Shown here: piece after piece, positions 1 through 10,100 of the stretch | Layout: each line of letters starts with the position of its first letter | Numbering within the stretch: position 1 is the first letter of the stretch | NCBI GenBank assembly: GCA_013360195.1 | Contig: JABWCQ010000007.1 | Coordinates: 109,458 to 173,457 of the forward strand | DNA length: 64,000 bases | Source: a bacterium | Lineage (GTDB): Bacteria > Electryoneota > RPQS01 | Direction: 5' to 3' | Notes under the pieces: generated by a model | The model's input: only the letters and a program-made list of their open reading frames with translations | What the model was told of the DNA's origin: nothing | Databases searched by the model: none | Made by a program: the position numbers and the translations under genes

Positions 1-1276
1 CTCGCATCAATCCCTGACCGGCTACTATGTCGCCACCTTGTCGAATCCAATGATGAGTTATCCTGAACGACCTCCGATACCCCGATTTCGTAAATATCTC
101 GATTTCCTGGGTGAAACGGTCCTTACTGTGTGATTCGAGCGTTTCAACAAGCTGTTTGCTCTGCTCATTCTCGTTTGACAACTCGCTGATAATTTTGTGT
201 ATACTCTGGCCAATGAAATTCTCTCGGACATATCCAAGAGACTGCGAAAAGGAGTCGTTGAGATAAGTTATTCGACCATAAGCGTCAGTCATATAGATGA
301 TGTCTTCAGTCAAGCTAACGAGTCTGCTGAAGCGCTCTTGTGCCATTCGAAGTTCAGTATTACGCTCGATTAACGCGGACTCACTGTCCATATTACGATT
401 CCGATAATCTGCTCGAAGTCTTTGAGTTTCGATTAGAAAGGACACCAGTTTAAGGAGCTTTGCAATTGGCCAGCTCAATGACTCTATGTCTGCTTTCTCA
501 TTTATGGGATCCTCGAGAGTCACAAATCCGTAAACGACCCCACCATCCCTCTCAATTGGAATTACGATAGCCTGCATCTGACCTTCAGCTTGCGGTCGCG
601 CACTACTGAAGCTAAGTCCTGCACCGATAGGCAGAACATCAGTTTGAGTGACATACGGATAAAGCGGCTGCCCAATCACTCTTTCCCTTAGAGTGTGCAC
701 AGTTTCGTGCTGCGAATAGAAAGAGATATTCTGAATGCGATTCTTCTCATTGCCAAGGACAATGGTCGCTTTCCTAAATCCAGTATTCGCCGCAATCTCA
801 CGACATGCAATATCTAAAAGTACGCTTAAGGACCCTGCCGATTGAAGTGATTCTATCGAGTTGAATAGTGAACGCGATGCTCTGCCGGCCGGCGTTTCTT
901 GAGCTTCCAGGGCGACTGCGTGATCGAAAGCACGTTGTAAGGCAAGTCCAATCTGAAAATCTGTGCTTGCGTTGACATTAAGCACACAGAATAGTCCGTG
1001 TGCGTCAAATGTAAACTCATGCAACTCTGATTCATTTTTTAAGAGAGCAACAACCTGTGTCGTTGCCCGCAGGTGCATTGAAATTTCACTGAAAGCGCCG
1101 CTCTTAAGTTCATCTGGCGCGGCCACTACCACAAAAGGCTTGACTTCTTGCAAGACTTGTTTTGTCTCAGTTGCACTCCGACAACATATGCAGACAATTC
1201 CATGCCCTTGCAAAAGGCCTTCTATCCTTTCGCGCACTTTCTTGTCTGAATGTATGATGAGTACGGAGTCTTGCAT
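1..1276 (-). CDS. GAF/PAS-domain sensor protein, 3' end cut by the window edge
   Basis: The frame is open from an ATG at 1274-1276 to the left edge, giving about 425 residues with no stop. The first ~115 residues have a receiver-like layout (VLIIHSD, then VVVAAPD) but no aspartate where the phosphoacceptor is expected, so this looks like a pseudo-receiver. Residues ~145-280 resemble a GAF domain. A short helical linker leads into a PAS domain (DIIYMTDAYGRITYLN) at ~325-425. What follows is off the window; a histidine kinase or GGDEF output is likely by analogy but is not seen. A promoter-like site lies just upstream at 1309-1336. The gene follows a terminator and is therefore probably its own unit. 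Confidence 0.75.
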   Translation of the reverse strand, partial: MQDSVLIIHSDKKVRERIEGLLQGHGIVCICCRSATETKQVLQEVKPFVVVAAPDELKSGAFSEISMHLRATTQVVALLKNESELHEFTFDAHGLFCVLNVNASTDFQIGLALQRAFDHAVALEAQETPAGRASRSLFNSIESLQSAGSLSVLLDIACREIAANTGFRKATIVLGNEKNRIQNISFYSQHETVHTLRERVIGQPLYPYVTQTDVLPIGAGLSFSSARPQAEGQMQAIVIPIERDGGVVYGFVTLEDPINEKADIESLSWPIAKLLKLVSFLIETQRLRADYRNRNMDSESALIERNTELRMAQERFSRLVSLTEDIIYMTDAYGRITYLNDSFSQSLGYVRENFIGQSIHKIISELSNENEQSKQLVETLESHSKDRFTQEIEIFTKSGYRRSFRITHHWIRQGGDIVAGQGLMR

Positions 1277-1308
1277 TTCTTGAAATCACGGGAGATCTGA
1301 GTAACAGT

Positions 1309-1336
1309 AATATAGCAATTGCCAAGCCTCTTTCAA
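1309..1336 (-). promoter_or_regulatory. Promoter of the GAF/PAS sensor gene
   Basis: On the minus strand TTGAAA (1331-1336) and TATATT (1309-1314) are separated by 16 bases, placing the start of transcription near 1302, about 26 bases before the ATG. Only motif matching supports this. Confidence 0.45.
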
Positions 1337-1367
1337 GAGGCAATACTTACATGTTTTGCTTTCAAAA

Positions 1368-1400
1368 CAAGAGACCCGTTTCGCAGAAACGGGTCTCTTG
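1368..1400 (-). terminator. Intrinsic terminator after elbB
   Basis: A perfect 15-bp stem (1368-1382 with 1386-1400) has a three-base loop and is followed on the minus strand by TTTTG. It lies about 105 bases downstream of the elbB stop, so it ends the mdh-elbB transcript. Confidence 0.85.
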
Positions 1401-1505
1401 TAGAGAATTGAATTCTAGTGCTTTGTAGATTGAAGCTGAGGGTCTACTTAACTATTGACAGTAGCTGACCCTTTCATCGACACAACGAACTCGGGCAACT
1501 GTGAA

Positions 1506-2171
1506 CTATTTTCCTAACAGCCTGGAAAACTCTTCAATCATTTTGTCGATGCCCTGTTCAACTTCACTGATTCTAGCATTGTACATAAATGCCGGTGTAG
1601 AAACGATGTTATACGACTTATCCACAATGCAATCAGTAACTGCGCAGTTTGTGTGTACAGAGCCAAAGTTATCCACAGCTCTGGATGCCGCTGAATTTCC
1701 ACCTACCGTCAGCCGAGGTGACATGTTCGTGCCCTTAAGAGCACGCGCCAACACCACCGGTGAAATGCATATCACACCTAGTGGTTTCTTCGCAGTAACA
1801 ACCTTCCGCAGAAACGACTCCAGGATAGGATTGATGCTGCACTCCTCTCCTTTTACTGCAAAGTCGCAGTAGTTCTTTGCCGCTCCGAATCCGCCAGGCA
1901 AAATGAACCCTTCGAGTCTTTCAATCCAAGAATCCGATAGCGGCTCAATCTTTCCTCGCGCTATTCTCGCCGCCTCTGATAGAACATTGCGACTCTCGGT
2001 ACTTACCTCACCAGTGCGATGATTCACGACGTGCATTTGTTGAATATCTGGCGCAAGACACTGATATTCGATCCCCCGCCGATCTAATGAAAGCATAGTC
2101 AACGTTGATTCATAGATTTCCGCGCCATCCATGAATCCGCAGCCGGCCAAAACAACTCCAACTCGTGGCAT
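1506..2171 (-). CDS. elbB: ElbB-like glyoxalase / DJ-1/PfpI family protein
   Basis: 221 residues, matching the ~217 of E. coli ElbB, a class I glutamine-amidotransferase-like protein with glyoxalase activity. Visible family features are the N-terminal GVVLAGCGFMDGAEIYE, the LPGGFGAAKN loop near residue 91, and CISP with the presumed nucleophile Cys135. An in-frame GTG at 2186 would add five residues, but GTGGAGGA at that point works better as the ribosome binding site for the ATG at 2169-2171, so I chose the ATG. It follows mdh by about 20 bases and is probably co-transcribed with it. The physiological substrate is not known from sequence; the old name refers to lycopene yield. Confidence 0.88.
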   Translation of the reverse strand: MPRVGVVLAGCGFMDGAEIYESTLTMLSLDRRGIEYQCLAPDIQQMHVVNHRTGEVSTESRNVLSEAARIARGKIEPLSDSWIERLEGFILPGGFGAAKNYCDFAVKGEECSINPILESFLRKVVTAKKPLGVICISPVVLARALKGTNMSPRLTVGGNSAASRAVDNFGSVHTNCAVTDCIVDKSYNIVSTPAFMYNARISEVEQGIDKMIEEFSRLLGK

Positions 2172-2192
2172 GGCCGAATCCTCCACTGATGA

Positions 2193-3116
2193 TTAGAGTT
2201 TGGTTGCCACAATTACTGACCGTACGGCCTCCGCCGAATGATCGAACATCTTCTGCTCTTCGGGAGTGAATTTAATCTCAAGGATACGTTCCACACCAGA
2301 TCGACCGATGACTACTGGAACACCCATGTAGATTTCCTTGCAGCCGTATTCACCGTTCAGCCAAACTGCGCAAGGCAAAACGCGCTTCTGATCCACGATA
2401 ATCGACTCGACCATTTCCACAGCCGCAGCAGCCGGAGCATAATACGCCGACCCTGTCTTCAAATACTTCACGATTTCCGCACCGCCGTCGCGTGTACGTT
2501 GAACAATCGCCTCAACTCTCTCTTTTGAAACCAATTCAGTAAGTGGCACTCCACCCACCGTTGTTAGTCTTGGCAATGGGACCATCGTATCCCCGTGACC
2601 ACCCAATACGACGGCTGATATGTCTTTGACTGATACACCCAGTTCCATTGCAATAAACGTACGATATCGAGCTGTGTCCAAAATACCGGCCATTCCGAAC
2701 ACGCGATGTGGTGGGAATCCGGTCAGTTTCAAAGCTGTGTAGCACATCGCGTCCAGCGGATTTGATACGACGATAATGATCGCATTGGGAGACGCCTTTG
2801 CCGCTTCACCGATGGCCGAGCGCATGATCTCAATATTAGCAGCCAGCAGATCGTCTCTTGACATCCCGGGAGTCCTGGGCTTGCCGGCAGTCATTACTAT
2901 AATGTCTGAATTGGCTGTGTCCGCATAACTGTTTGTCCCGACAATTGACGTGCTTGAACTGCCTATCGGCGCGGCTTCCCACATGTCCAGTGCTTTGCCT
3001 TGCGGAATTCCGTCTGCGATGTCAAGTAAGACTATTTCCTTGCATATGTTTTTGTCGGAAAGGATGTAGGCACATGTGGCTCCGACGTTACCAGCGCCAA
3101 TTACGGTTACTTTCAT
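2193..3116 (-). CDS. mdh: Malate dehydrogenase (LDH-like type)
   Basis: Oxidises malate to oxaloacetate with NAD in the TCA cycle. 307 residues, the normal length for the LDH-like MDH family. The Rossmann motif GAGNVGA is at 7-13 and Asp32 after the second strand indicates NAD preference. Substrate-binding arginines are Arg81 and Arg87 in the mobile loop (RTPGMSRDDL) and Arg150. Asn119 (SNPLDAM), Asp147 and the catalytic His174 (GGHGDTMVPL) are present. Arginine rather than glutamine at the loop specificity position marks it as malate rather than lactate dehydrogenase. It lies just downstream of the rpmA terminator with no convincing promoter in the 50-base gap. Confidence 0.95.
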   Translation of the reverse strand: MKVTVIGAGNVGATCAYILSDKNICKEIVLLDIADGIPQGKALDMWEAAPIGSSSTSIVGTNSYADTANSDIIVMTAGKPRTPGMSRDDLLAANIEIMRSAIGEAAKASPNAIIIVVSNPLDAMCYTALKLTGFPPHRVFGMAGILDTARYRTFIAMELGVSVKDISAVVLGGHGDTMVPLPRLTTVGGVPLTELVSKERVEAIVQRTRDGGAEIVKYLKTGSAYYAPAAAAVEMVESIIVDQKRVLPCAVWLNGEYGCKEIYMGVPVVIGRSGVERILEIKFTPEEQKMFDHSAEAVRSVIVATKL

Positions 3117-3165
3117 GGAACTCTTGATGATTGGTTTTTATTATGGTGAGGCCTTCAAAAACAGA

Positions 3166-3191
3166 GTGCGGCTTCAAAACTGAAGCCGCAC
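3166..3191 (-). terminator. Intrinsic terminator after rpmA
   Basis: An 11-bp stem (3166-3176 with 3181-3191) and a four-base loop are followed on the minus strand by TCTGTTTTTG. It separates the ribosomal protein unit from mdh. Confidence 0.8.
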
Positions 3192-3234
3192 CGATACTTG
3201 CGAATTTCCCGAGACTACGCCGTGCGGCTGGCGA

Positions 3235-3498
3235 TCACGCAGACGCAGGAATAATGTGCACAAACTTGCGGTTAGAACGACCGCCATCCGTGAACTTGAC
3301 AACGCCATTTGCTTTCGCAAACAACGTGTGGTCACGTCCCATGCCAACTAATTCACCCGGGTGAATCCTCGTCCCGCGTTGGCGGACGAGTATCTCGCCC
3401 GCGTGTACGTGTTGGCCTGCATACCGCTTGACACCCAGCATCTTGGGTTGACTATCCCGGCCGTTACGGGTTGAACCTTGTCCTTTTTTATGTGCCAT
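3235..3498 (-). CDS. rpmA: 50S ribosomal protein L27
   Basis: 87 residues, close to the usual ~85. The protein begins [17 protein letters not shown], the family's N-terminal tail that reaches toward the peptidyl transferase centre, and contains [10 protein letters not shown] and [10 protein letters not shown]. There is no N-terminal extension of the cleaved Firmicutes type. It follows rplU by 18 bases, the conserved L21-L27 pair, and ends at a terminator. Confidence 0.97.
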   Translation of the reverse strand: MAHKKGQGSTRNGRDSQPKMLGVKRYAGQHVHAGEILVRQRGTRIHPGELVGMGRDHTLFAKANGVVKFTDGGRSNRKFVHIIPASA

Positions 3499-3516
3499 GA
3501 CGTGTTAACGGTTTGC

Positions 3517-3831
3517 TTAGTTTGCTTCTATCTTCTCAATGTGAAGAAGCGTGAACCATTGCTTGTGGCCCTTATGCTTCTTGTATTCAGTTCTCTTCTT
3601 CTTGCGGAATACGATCACCTTCGGATCGCGGCCGTGTTCAACAACCTTTGCATGCACCTTGGCCGAAACAGTAGGTTTACCGATCTTCAGTTCTTTTCCG
3701 TTGTGAAGCAGCAAAATATCGTCTAAGACGATAATGTCACCCGGCTTGGTGTCGCCGCGGTATTGCACTTTTATGGTCTCGTCTGGTCTGACTTTGACCT
3801 GGTGCCCTTTGAGATTGCAGATTGCGTACAT
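3517..3831 (-). CDS. rplU: 50S ribosomal protein L21
   Basis: 104 residues, the standard length. Family features are the MYAI start, GDIIVLDDILLLHNG, and the basic C-terminal RKKKRTEYKKHKGHKQ that binds 23S rRNA. A strong promoter at 3860-3888 lies immediately upstream, partly inside the 3' end of the RNase G gene, so rplU-rpmA can be made independently of the long upstream series. Confidence 0.97.
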   Translation of the reverse strand: MYAICNLKGHQVKVRPDETIKVQYRGDTKPGDIIVLDDILLLHNGKELKIGKPTVSAKVHAKVVEHGRDPKVIVFRKKKRTEYKKHKGHKQWFTLLHIEKIEAN

Positions 3832-3859
3832 CTTTGCCTGTAAGATTTATCAGACCCTA

Positions 3860-3888
3860 AATATATGAATCCTTGCGTTTAGTGTCAA
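3860..3888 (-). promoter_or_regulatory. rplU-rpmA promoter
   Basis: On the minus strand TTGACA (3883-3888) and TATATT (3860-3865) have exactly 17 bases between them. The -35 box overlaps the stop codon of the RNase G gene. Predicted start near 3853, about 22 bases before rplU. Confidence 0.75.
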
Positions 3889-5447
3889 GTGCTTGATTTG
3901 TCAGGCACCTTCGATTGAAACTCCGATGTTACTTCTCGTCGCTGCTTCCAACTGTAACCCTTGAATTCATCTATATTTAAGCTCGAGTCTGGTTCGAGCT
4001 TTATGTAGAGAAGTGCATCCCACATTATTCGACGAAGGTGAGATCGAAGGCCCTGTGTTATATAATCAACGATTACCGGATGTGCACGAATTGTCAATCC
4101 CATTTCTCCTGTTTGAGCCCGGAATCTCCGTACCCAGGATTGCAAACGCGTCACTACAGTTTCCTTCGACTCAATTAATCCCGACCCATGGCAAGTCGGA
4201 CACGGTTCATTAAACGCGTGAACCAGTGACGATTTGGTTCTCTGCCTAGTCATCTCCATGATGCCGAATTGACTGATCGGCGCGATGTCCCATTTTGCCC
4301 TGTCACCTGACAAAGCTTGGTGCATTGCGTCAAAGACTTTCTTTCGGTTCCCTTCATGATACATATCTATGAAGTCAATAATTATAATCCCGCCGAGATC
4401 ACGAAGTCGGATCTGGTGTGCGATCTCACGGCAGGCCTTTAGATTAACTCGCAGATTATTCTCATCCTGGTCTTCCTTGCCGACAAAACGCCCGGAGTTC
4501 ACGTCAATCGTGACAACCGCTTCCGTTTGCTCAATGATCAAGTAGCTTCCACCACCAAACCAGACTTTTCGCGACAGACCTTTTTCGATTTCCTGTTCGA
4601 TATTATACAAATCGAAAACGGGGCCGGGGCCTTCATGATAGGTGATTCTATCGAGAAACGGACGTGCTACTGCGCGAACGTACGCACGAATTTCTCTGTA
4701 AAGGCGTTTATCATCAATCACTACTCGAGCAATGTCCGGCCCAAACAAATCGCGTATTATGCTGGATGTAAGCGGCGCCTCCTTGTGAATCCGGCTCGGT
4801 GAAGGAGCCGTTTCAATTTTCGACTCGATCATTCTCCAAAGTCGTAACAGCATGCTTAGGTCGTGTCGAACTTCAGCGTCTGTTTTGCCTTCGCCAATTG
4901 TTCTGCAAATCAGTCCAAATCCTTCCGGCTTAATCTGCTTCAATATTGACTTCAGACGTTTCCGCTCTTTCACATCTGGAATACGCTTTGAGACGCCAAC
5001 AAGATTATCCCCCGGAACAAGCACAAGGAAACGCCCTGGCAAAGAGATTTGCGATGTAAGGCGGGGCCCCTTCGTTCCAAGAGGTTCCTTAATGATTTGT
5101 ACAAGAATCTCCTGACCCTGTTTCAGTTCGGCTCGTGGCTTCCATGCCCGTTTACGGCCTTCACGCTTCTCTGGAAGAGTCACCTCTTCCATGTCCGTGC
5201 CTTCTGCCATATCGACTGCACTTTGATACAAGTCGGAAAAATGAATGAATCCGTCGATTTCCCAACCAATATCAAGAAATGCCGCCTGCATTCCGGGAAG
5301 TACTTTTCGTACAGTCGCCTTGTAAATGTCCCCGACATTTCGCTCAGCATCCGGGAATTCAACAAACAAATTGGCTAACGACCCATCCTCAACAAGCGCA
5401 ATGCGAGTTTCGGTAGTGGTCGAATTAATTACTAGTTCTTTCTTCAA
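3885..5447 (-). CDS. rng: Ribonuclease E/G family endoribonuclease (RNase G-like)
   Basis: Single-strand endonuclease of rRNA maturation and mRNA decay. 520 residues, about the size of RNase G (489) and without the long C-terminal degradosome scaffold of RNase E. An S1 domain lies at ~37-130 (GDIYKATVRKVLPGMQAAFLDIG), followed by the RNase H-like/DNase I-like catalytic region with the metal-binding aspartates in IDVNSGRF and IIDFIDM. The zinc-link CPTCHGSG is at ~416-423. The start appears to be TTG at 5445-5447 with no good ribosome binding site. Order rng-rplU-rpmA is common in bacteria. Confidence 0.93.
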   Translation of the reverse strand: MKKELVINSTTTETRIALVEDGSLANLFVEFPDAERNVGDIYKATVRKVLPGMQAAFLDIGWEIDGFIHFSDLYQSAVDMAEGTDMEEVTLPEKREGRKRAWKPRAELKQGQEILVQIIKEPLGTKGPRLTSQISLPGRFLVLVPGDNLVGVSKRIPDVKERKRLKSILKQIKPEGFGLICRTIGEGKTDAEVRHDLSMLLRLWRMIESKIETAPSPSRIHKEAPLTSSIIRDLFGPDIARVVIDDKRLYREIRAYVRAVARPFLDRITYHEGPGPVFDLYNIEQEIEKGLSRKVWFGGGSYLIIEQTEAVVTIDVNSGRFVGKEDQDENNLRVNLKACREIAHQIRLRDLGGIIIIDFIDMYHEGNRKKVFDAMHQALSGDRAKWDIAPISQFGIMEMTRQRTKSSLVHAFNEPCPTCHGSGLIESKETVVTRLQSWVRRFRAQTGEMGLTIRAHPVIVDYITQGLRSHLRRIMWDALLYIKLEPDSSLNIDEFKGYSWKQRREVTSEFQSKVPDKSST

Positions 5448-5506
5448 GCAGATGTCACACGACTTTTATCGTGCGTTCCCAAAAGTGTCTTAGCCATTTT
5501 AATGGC

Positions 5507-7198
5507 TTAAAATAAACTCAAAAGTGAGACGTGCAGTTGCCCGTTCAAGGGAGAACTGCCGTCTGCTATACCGTAATCTATCCCCCATACGCCTATTGCC
5601 GTTTCCAATCGGACCCCGATTCCGTAAGCGCCCCGAATTAGATTGCGTGGCGTACCGGCGGCTGCAGCAGGGGAGTCGTTTATTGCTGCCCAATCCGTGA
5701 AGAAATGGACTCTTGACGACAATCCGAGCCAATATCGAGCTTCAACTGACGTCCACGCAATTCTGGAACCTAGGAATTGCTCTTCACGATACCCCCTCAG
5801 CGAGTTCGCTCCTCCCAGCCGAAACCTGTCAGATGACTGAATGCGCGGCTCATCCGATTCGATCAACCTGGCATGCCCGCTGAGATGGACAATCCAATAC
5901 CTGGCAACCTCATGATTGAATTCCAGATCAAGAACCGCACGGCGCAATTCAAAGCTACGTCTGTTTGACCCTTGCGGTCGACTATCAGTCAAACGTTGAC
6001 CCCGTGAACCGCTTGTCTCAAATCTATAACCGCTCCGGGGATTTCTGAAGTGGTCTCGCGTGTCGACAAGAATGCCAAGCTCAAGAAAGACGGTATTGTG
6101 CGGCGAAATACTAAGCAATGATGCTACTGCGGAATCCGCCAACAATTCCGACCGCGTGACGCCGCCAAAGATGTCAGTATTGGACGCAATCGGCACACCA
6201 AGCCGCGCGCCATAATCACGAGTCACATACAAGGTGTCCTCGACTCGTTGAGCAAATGAACCTTCCAGGTAAAGTGGCAAGCGTGCGAGCCATGTCTCTC
6301 TCCATGCAAATAAAAGTTCCTGAATTCCTTTTGCTGGTTTTGTCCACTTTACCTTGCCACGCCTGCCAGTTCCAAACAAGTTTAGAAATTGCAGGTCCAC
6401 ATATGCGGTAAATGTCTGCTCGCCGATGTCATTTCTCGGACTCAAGCCTGCAACCAAATCAAGCCTGGAAAGCTTATTCTCCTCAACTTCAAACACAATG
6501 CCGGTCCTACCTGCTTCACCAACTACTATTCTTGGTTCGCGCACGCTGCGAATGAATTCAAGCTGAGACAGTCGACGATGTGCTGATTGAACTCGTAGTT
6601 GGTTAAAACTCATTCCGTTCTTAAGCCGGCTCTCTTTGGCAAGCATCCATGACTGTGAAATGTCATTTCCTTCAAATCCAATAAAGTCTATGCTCACCAA
6701 AGGACCAGCCAGTACTCTCACATAAGGTGTAACAAAATGAGAATCGGCGTTCACTGAAAACGAATCTAATTCTACACGTGCGTATGGGTAGCCATTTGAT
6801 TCGCACCATGACAGAATTTCGTTCGCAGATTCGGTTATTCTGGCGAGATCAAACTCACCGCTGCGCGACCACGGGAGAGTCTCATTGGACACCTTCCAAA
6901 GTACTGCAGAGTCTCCGGAGACATTGGCACTCCGGAAATGATACTGTTTGCCCGTGTTTACGAATATCGTATCACCATGCTGGTAAACGTTGCACTCCAA
7001 ATATCCGAGGCAAATGAGAGAATCACCGACTATCGCTGCTGGGTCAATGTCCTCTTCGCCGCCGACAAGACTTAACCACGTCTGTACGACCGGTTCACTG
7101 AATCCCCTTACATGGAGGCTCTCGATTCCCTTGCCAAATGCGCTGCCAAGCGTGCAAATTATGCCGAGGCACATTATGGATATTCGAAAAGCGAGCAT
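5507..7198 (-). CDS. Omp85/BamA-TamA superfamily outer-membrane protein
   Basis: 563 residues with a signal peptide (~1-22), a periplasmic part with POTRA-like segments (about 25-265; for example VSIDFIGFEGN and LEFIRSVREPRIVV), and a C-terminal barrel. The barrel shows the Omp85 loop-6 signature as FRLGGANSLRGYREEQF at 459-475, the RGY being the family's VRGF/Y, and ends in LSLF with a terminal phenylalanine. It is shorter than BamA (~800) and nearer to TamA (577) in size; which clade it belongs to cannot be told by eye. Its ATG shares one base with the stop codon of the large SprA-motif gene, so the two are translationally coupled and probably act together at the outer membrane. Confidence 0.85.
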   Translation of the reverse strand: MLAFRISIMCLGIICTLGSAFGKGIESLHVRGFSEPVVQTWLSLVGGEEDIDPAAIVGDSLICLGYLECNVYQHGDTIFVNTGKQYHFRSANVSGDSAVLWKVSNETLPWSRSGEFDLARITESANEILSWCESNGYPYARVELDSFSVNADSHFVTPYVRVLAGPLVSIDFIGFEGNDISQSWMLAKESRLKNGMSFNQLRVQSAHRRLSQLEFIRSVREPRIVVGEAGRTGIVFEVEENKLSRLDLVAGLSPRNDIGEQTFTAYVDLQFLNLFGTGRRGKVKWTKPAKGIQELLFAWRETWLARLPLYLEGSFAQRVEDTLYVTRDYGARLGVPIASNTDIFGGVTRSELLADSAVASLLSISPHNTVFLELGILVDTRDHFRNPRSGYRFETSGSRGQRLTDSRPQGSNRRSFELRRAVLDLEFNHEVARYWIVHLSGHARLIESDEPRIQSSDRFRLGGANSLRGYREEQFLGSRIAWTSVEARYWLGLSSRVHFFTDWAAINDSPAAAAGTPRNLIRGAYGIGVRLETAIGVWGIDYGIADGSSPLNGQLHVSLLSLF

Positions 7199-10100
7199 TA
7201 GAAATTAGCCCTTGCCTCTACGCGGCCAACATTAATAATGTCCTCGCCCGCGTCACGCCGACCCGAATATTCAATTGAACCAGAAAAGTTTGCCGAGAAT
7301 GAATAAGTCACTCTAAACGACCAGCGAAAATTCTCGCCGCGATTCGATCCTTCACCGATTGACTGGGATAACCTGCTTCGATTTGATCCGACATGTGTCC
7401 ATTGGAATTCTCCGTCCGCTCTGCCCCTTTGATATTTTGTGTACGATATCCTTGGAGCTAATGTTCGTATGGACGCCTGTGTTCTTGATTTCTCGTCAGC
7501 ACTCTCAACACCCACTATCTTCAGGCCTGCTTCCCAAGGGGAAGCAGAAGACCAAACTACATCCTCTTGGACTCTGAATCTTCGAATATCGGAACTCTCA
7601 GCCGCCAATCCTTGATAGATCTGACGTTCAAGATCACATGATATCTCCGTTTCCCCGCGAAATGCACTTGATATCACGTACCTCACGCGCAATGTGCCCG
7701 TATTTCCTGTTGTCAACTGCGAACCGTTCGTGTATCTTGAAACTTGCGAACCGGAGTTCTGAACTCTTAGTCGAAGAGACCACTTCCTTGATAGCCTATT
7801 ATAATGAACGTCTTGTCTTAATGAGAATCGTCCGTCAATCGTCGATGGGGTTCGAAGTTTGCGACGGTCAAGTAACAAAAGCCCGATTGTAATGGCGTCG
7901 CGCGTTTGCTCTTCTACGGTCGCTTCGGTCTCGAAGGAAAGGCGGCTCCAGATTGGGTTTCCTTCCCCTTTAGTCTCGTCTGGCCGGATCCAGATTTGGC
8001 TTGATGCGCGAATTTCCGACGAAGGACTAAAGTCACCCGTATTGCGACTGACAAGAATAAAGTCTCCTTGGTCATCGGGTACATACGTACCGTTGACAAG
8101 ACTATAGGAACCGCTGCCAGGAGTAACGGGGACGAAAAGCTGCAATTGCTGCTCTGTCCGAGACTTCAAGGCATCATAGGTTGCATTAAATTCAAGTACT
8201 CTGTTACGGGGCGACACAAATAGTTCAAATCTTCCAGCATCTGACGAAACTGACATGGAATCTGGATTCTCGTAATTTCTGTCCCGATGACTCCATCTAA
8301 CACTGCCACGTCCGGTTTCATTAGGCATCCAGCGTACCTCGCCAGCCCACCCGACTGACTCCGATACCTTACTGAAGATGCTTCCGCTTGATCGTGTGTC
8401 ATCTTGTCGAAATCCGGCTTCAGCTTCAATCTCAATATCCGAAGGAAGTTTGTACGCACTGCCAAACGAAATGTCGTTAAACCTGAAGCCGCTCTCAGCA
8501 GAACGTGAATCTCGCAATTGCCGTTCACGATTCAAAGTTGCTCGTGGCAGGAAACCCCTCCAAGCTGTCCTGCCCTCCATGCGCTGCCGAACCCAATCCG
8601 TGTGTCGCTCATCAGTGCTGTCATCGCTAATAATGCTTAAGTGTTCTGCATACAACGAGGTTGATCTCATCGGCTGAAATGTCGCGTTCGTGCTAATCCG
8701 GGTGCTATTGAATGCCTCGCCTCTGGCAAGCGCACCGACACTTCCGCCGATGTTGAATGAGCGTATCGGTGAAACACCAACACTTAGTTGAGCATTCTGC
8801 TCATCCTCTTGTCTGGCCAACGATCCTGCCCACATCCTGTCAAACTCAACCTCATCGCTTCTACTCAAGTCACTGTATGACTTGTCCCGAATATTACCCT
8901 CCAAGTTTGCGACAAAGTTTCTGAGTTTGAACTTGTATAGATCCAGTTCAGGGGCATTGTAGCCCAACTGGACGGTTGCCGCTGCGCCATTATTGTCTGA
9001 ATCATTTAGACCGGAAAAAGAATTTCGATCATGATTACTCAATGCGATTTCCGCACTTCCGTTGAAACCTACATCCCGTCCATGTGCAACTCGAATCGCC
9101 GCCAAATCCTTGGATGAAGGTAAAGGTAATCTGCGAGCAGCCTTGTAACGACCAACCCCAATGCCGACAAATCGGTAGTATGTCCTCCCAAGGGAGTCTG
9201 CTTCCGCAACATACTCGCCACCACCGTTGCCAAAGTCATCAAAGAACACTTGCCAATCACCTTGCGGGACGCCCTGGGGGGACGGAAAGACATACACAAA
9301 GTACGAGTACTCCTGACTCTCAATAAGTGTATCCCGCCGAACGTAATCTCCCAGGTTCGGACCCACAGAATCGGCCGACTCTGTAATTGCTAATCCCGCA
9401 GAGTCGCCAGCAAATGCGAGTGCCTTTCGATCAAGGCTGTCGAGTGCGAATCCAAGCGGCCTGTTTCTGTCGTCTCGTTCAGTGATGAATGTTGCGAAAA
9501 CATTAGAATTCAGTTTCCGCGAATGTGCCGTTGCACGCGACGCCCAGAACTGCCTCTCATAATCTTCATTGGCGTATTCAAACTCGACGAATATTCGCGA
9601 ATCGGACGTAATTAATCTACGAGACGTGAAGGTAATCTGACCTGCAGAATAGTCAATAATATAGTCGTTATCGCTCCCCCTGCGCAACTGAAGTCCGTCA
9701 AGCCAGACAGTTTCGGTGCCTGCAAGAATGACGATATGAGACTCGCCGTTTCGTCCTGTCAAACTGTAAGGGCCCTGCACGCTCTCCTCGCCTGAGAAGC
9801 GATTTGAAGCGTATTCACCTCGCCCCACCGCCGCAGAGACTTGAGCTGATGCAGATTCGTGGATCGCACCAAGTGTCAAACCAGTGAGCTTTCTGGAATA
9901 GGCGTCATAGCGGCCGCCCGCCAGTTCCAGTTCATAATCGCCAATAGTCGCCTTGAAATGCTCCGACTTGGCAGTTACAAAAACTTTGTCCAGTTCGCGA
10001 ATTGATTCCGTCGTTCCTTCCGGCTGTATCGGCAAATTTTGGTCGCTCAGGGCCGCCACAATTTCGACGTTTGACCCCACTTTTCCTTCAACTTGCAACG

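Noticed and set aside
5491..5508. A 7-bp AT-rich hairpin after the Omp85 gene as terminator
   Set aside because: The stem is weak, overlaps the stop codon and no T-run follows on the minus strand.
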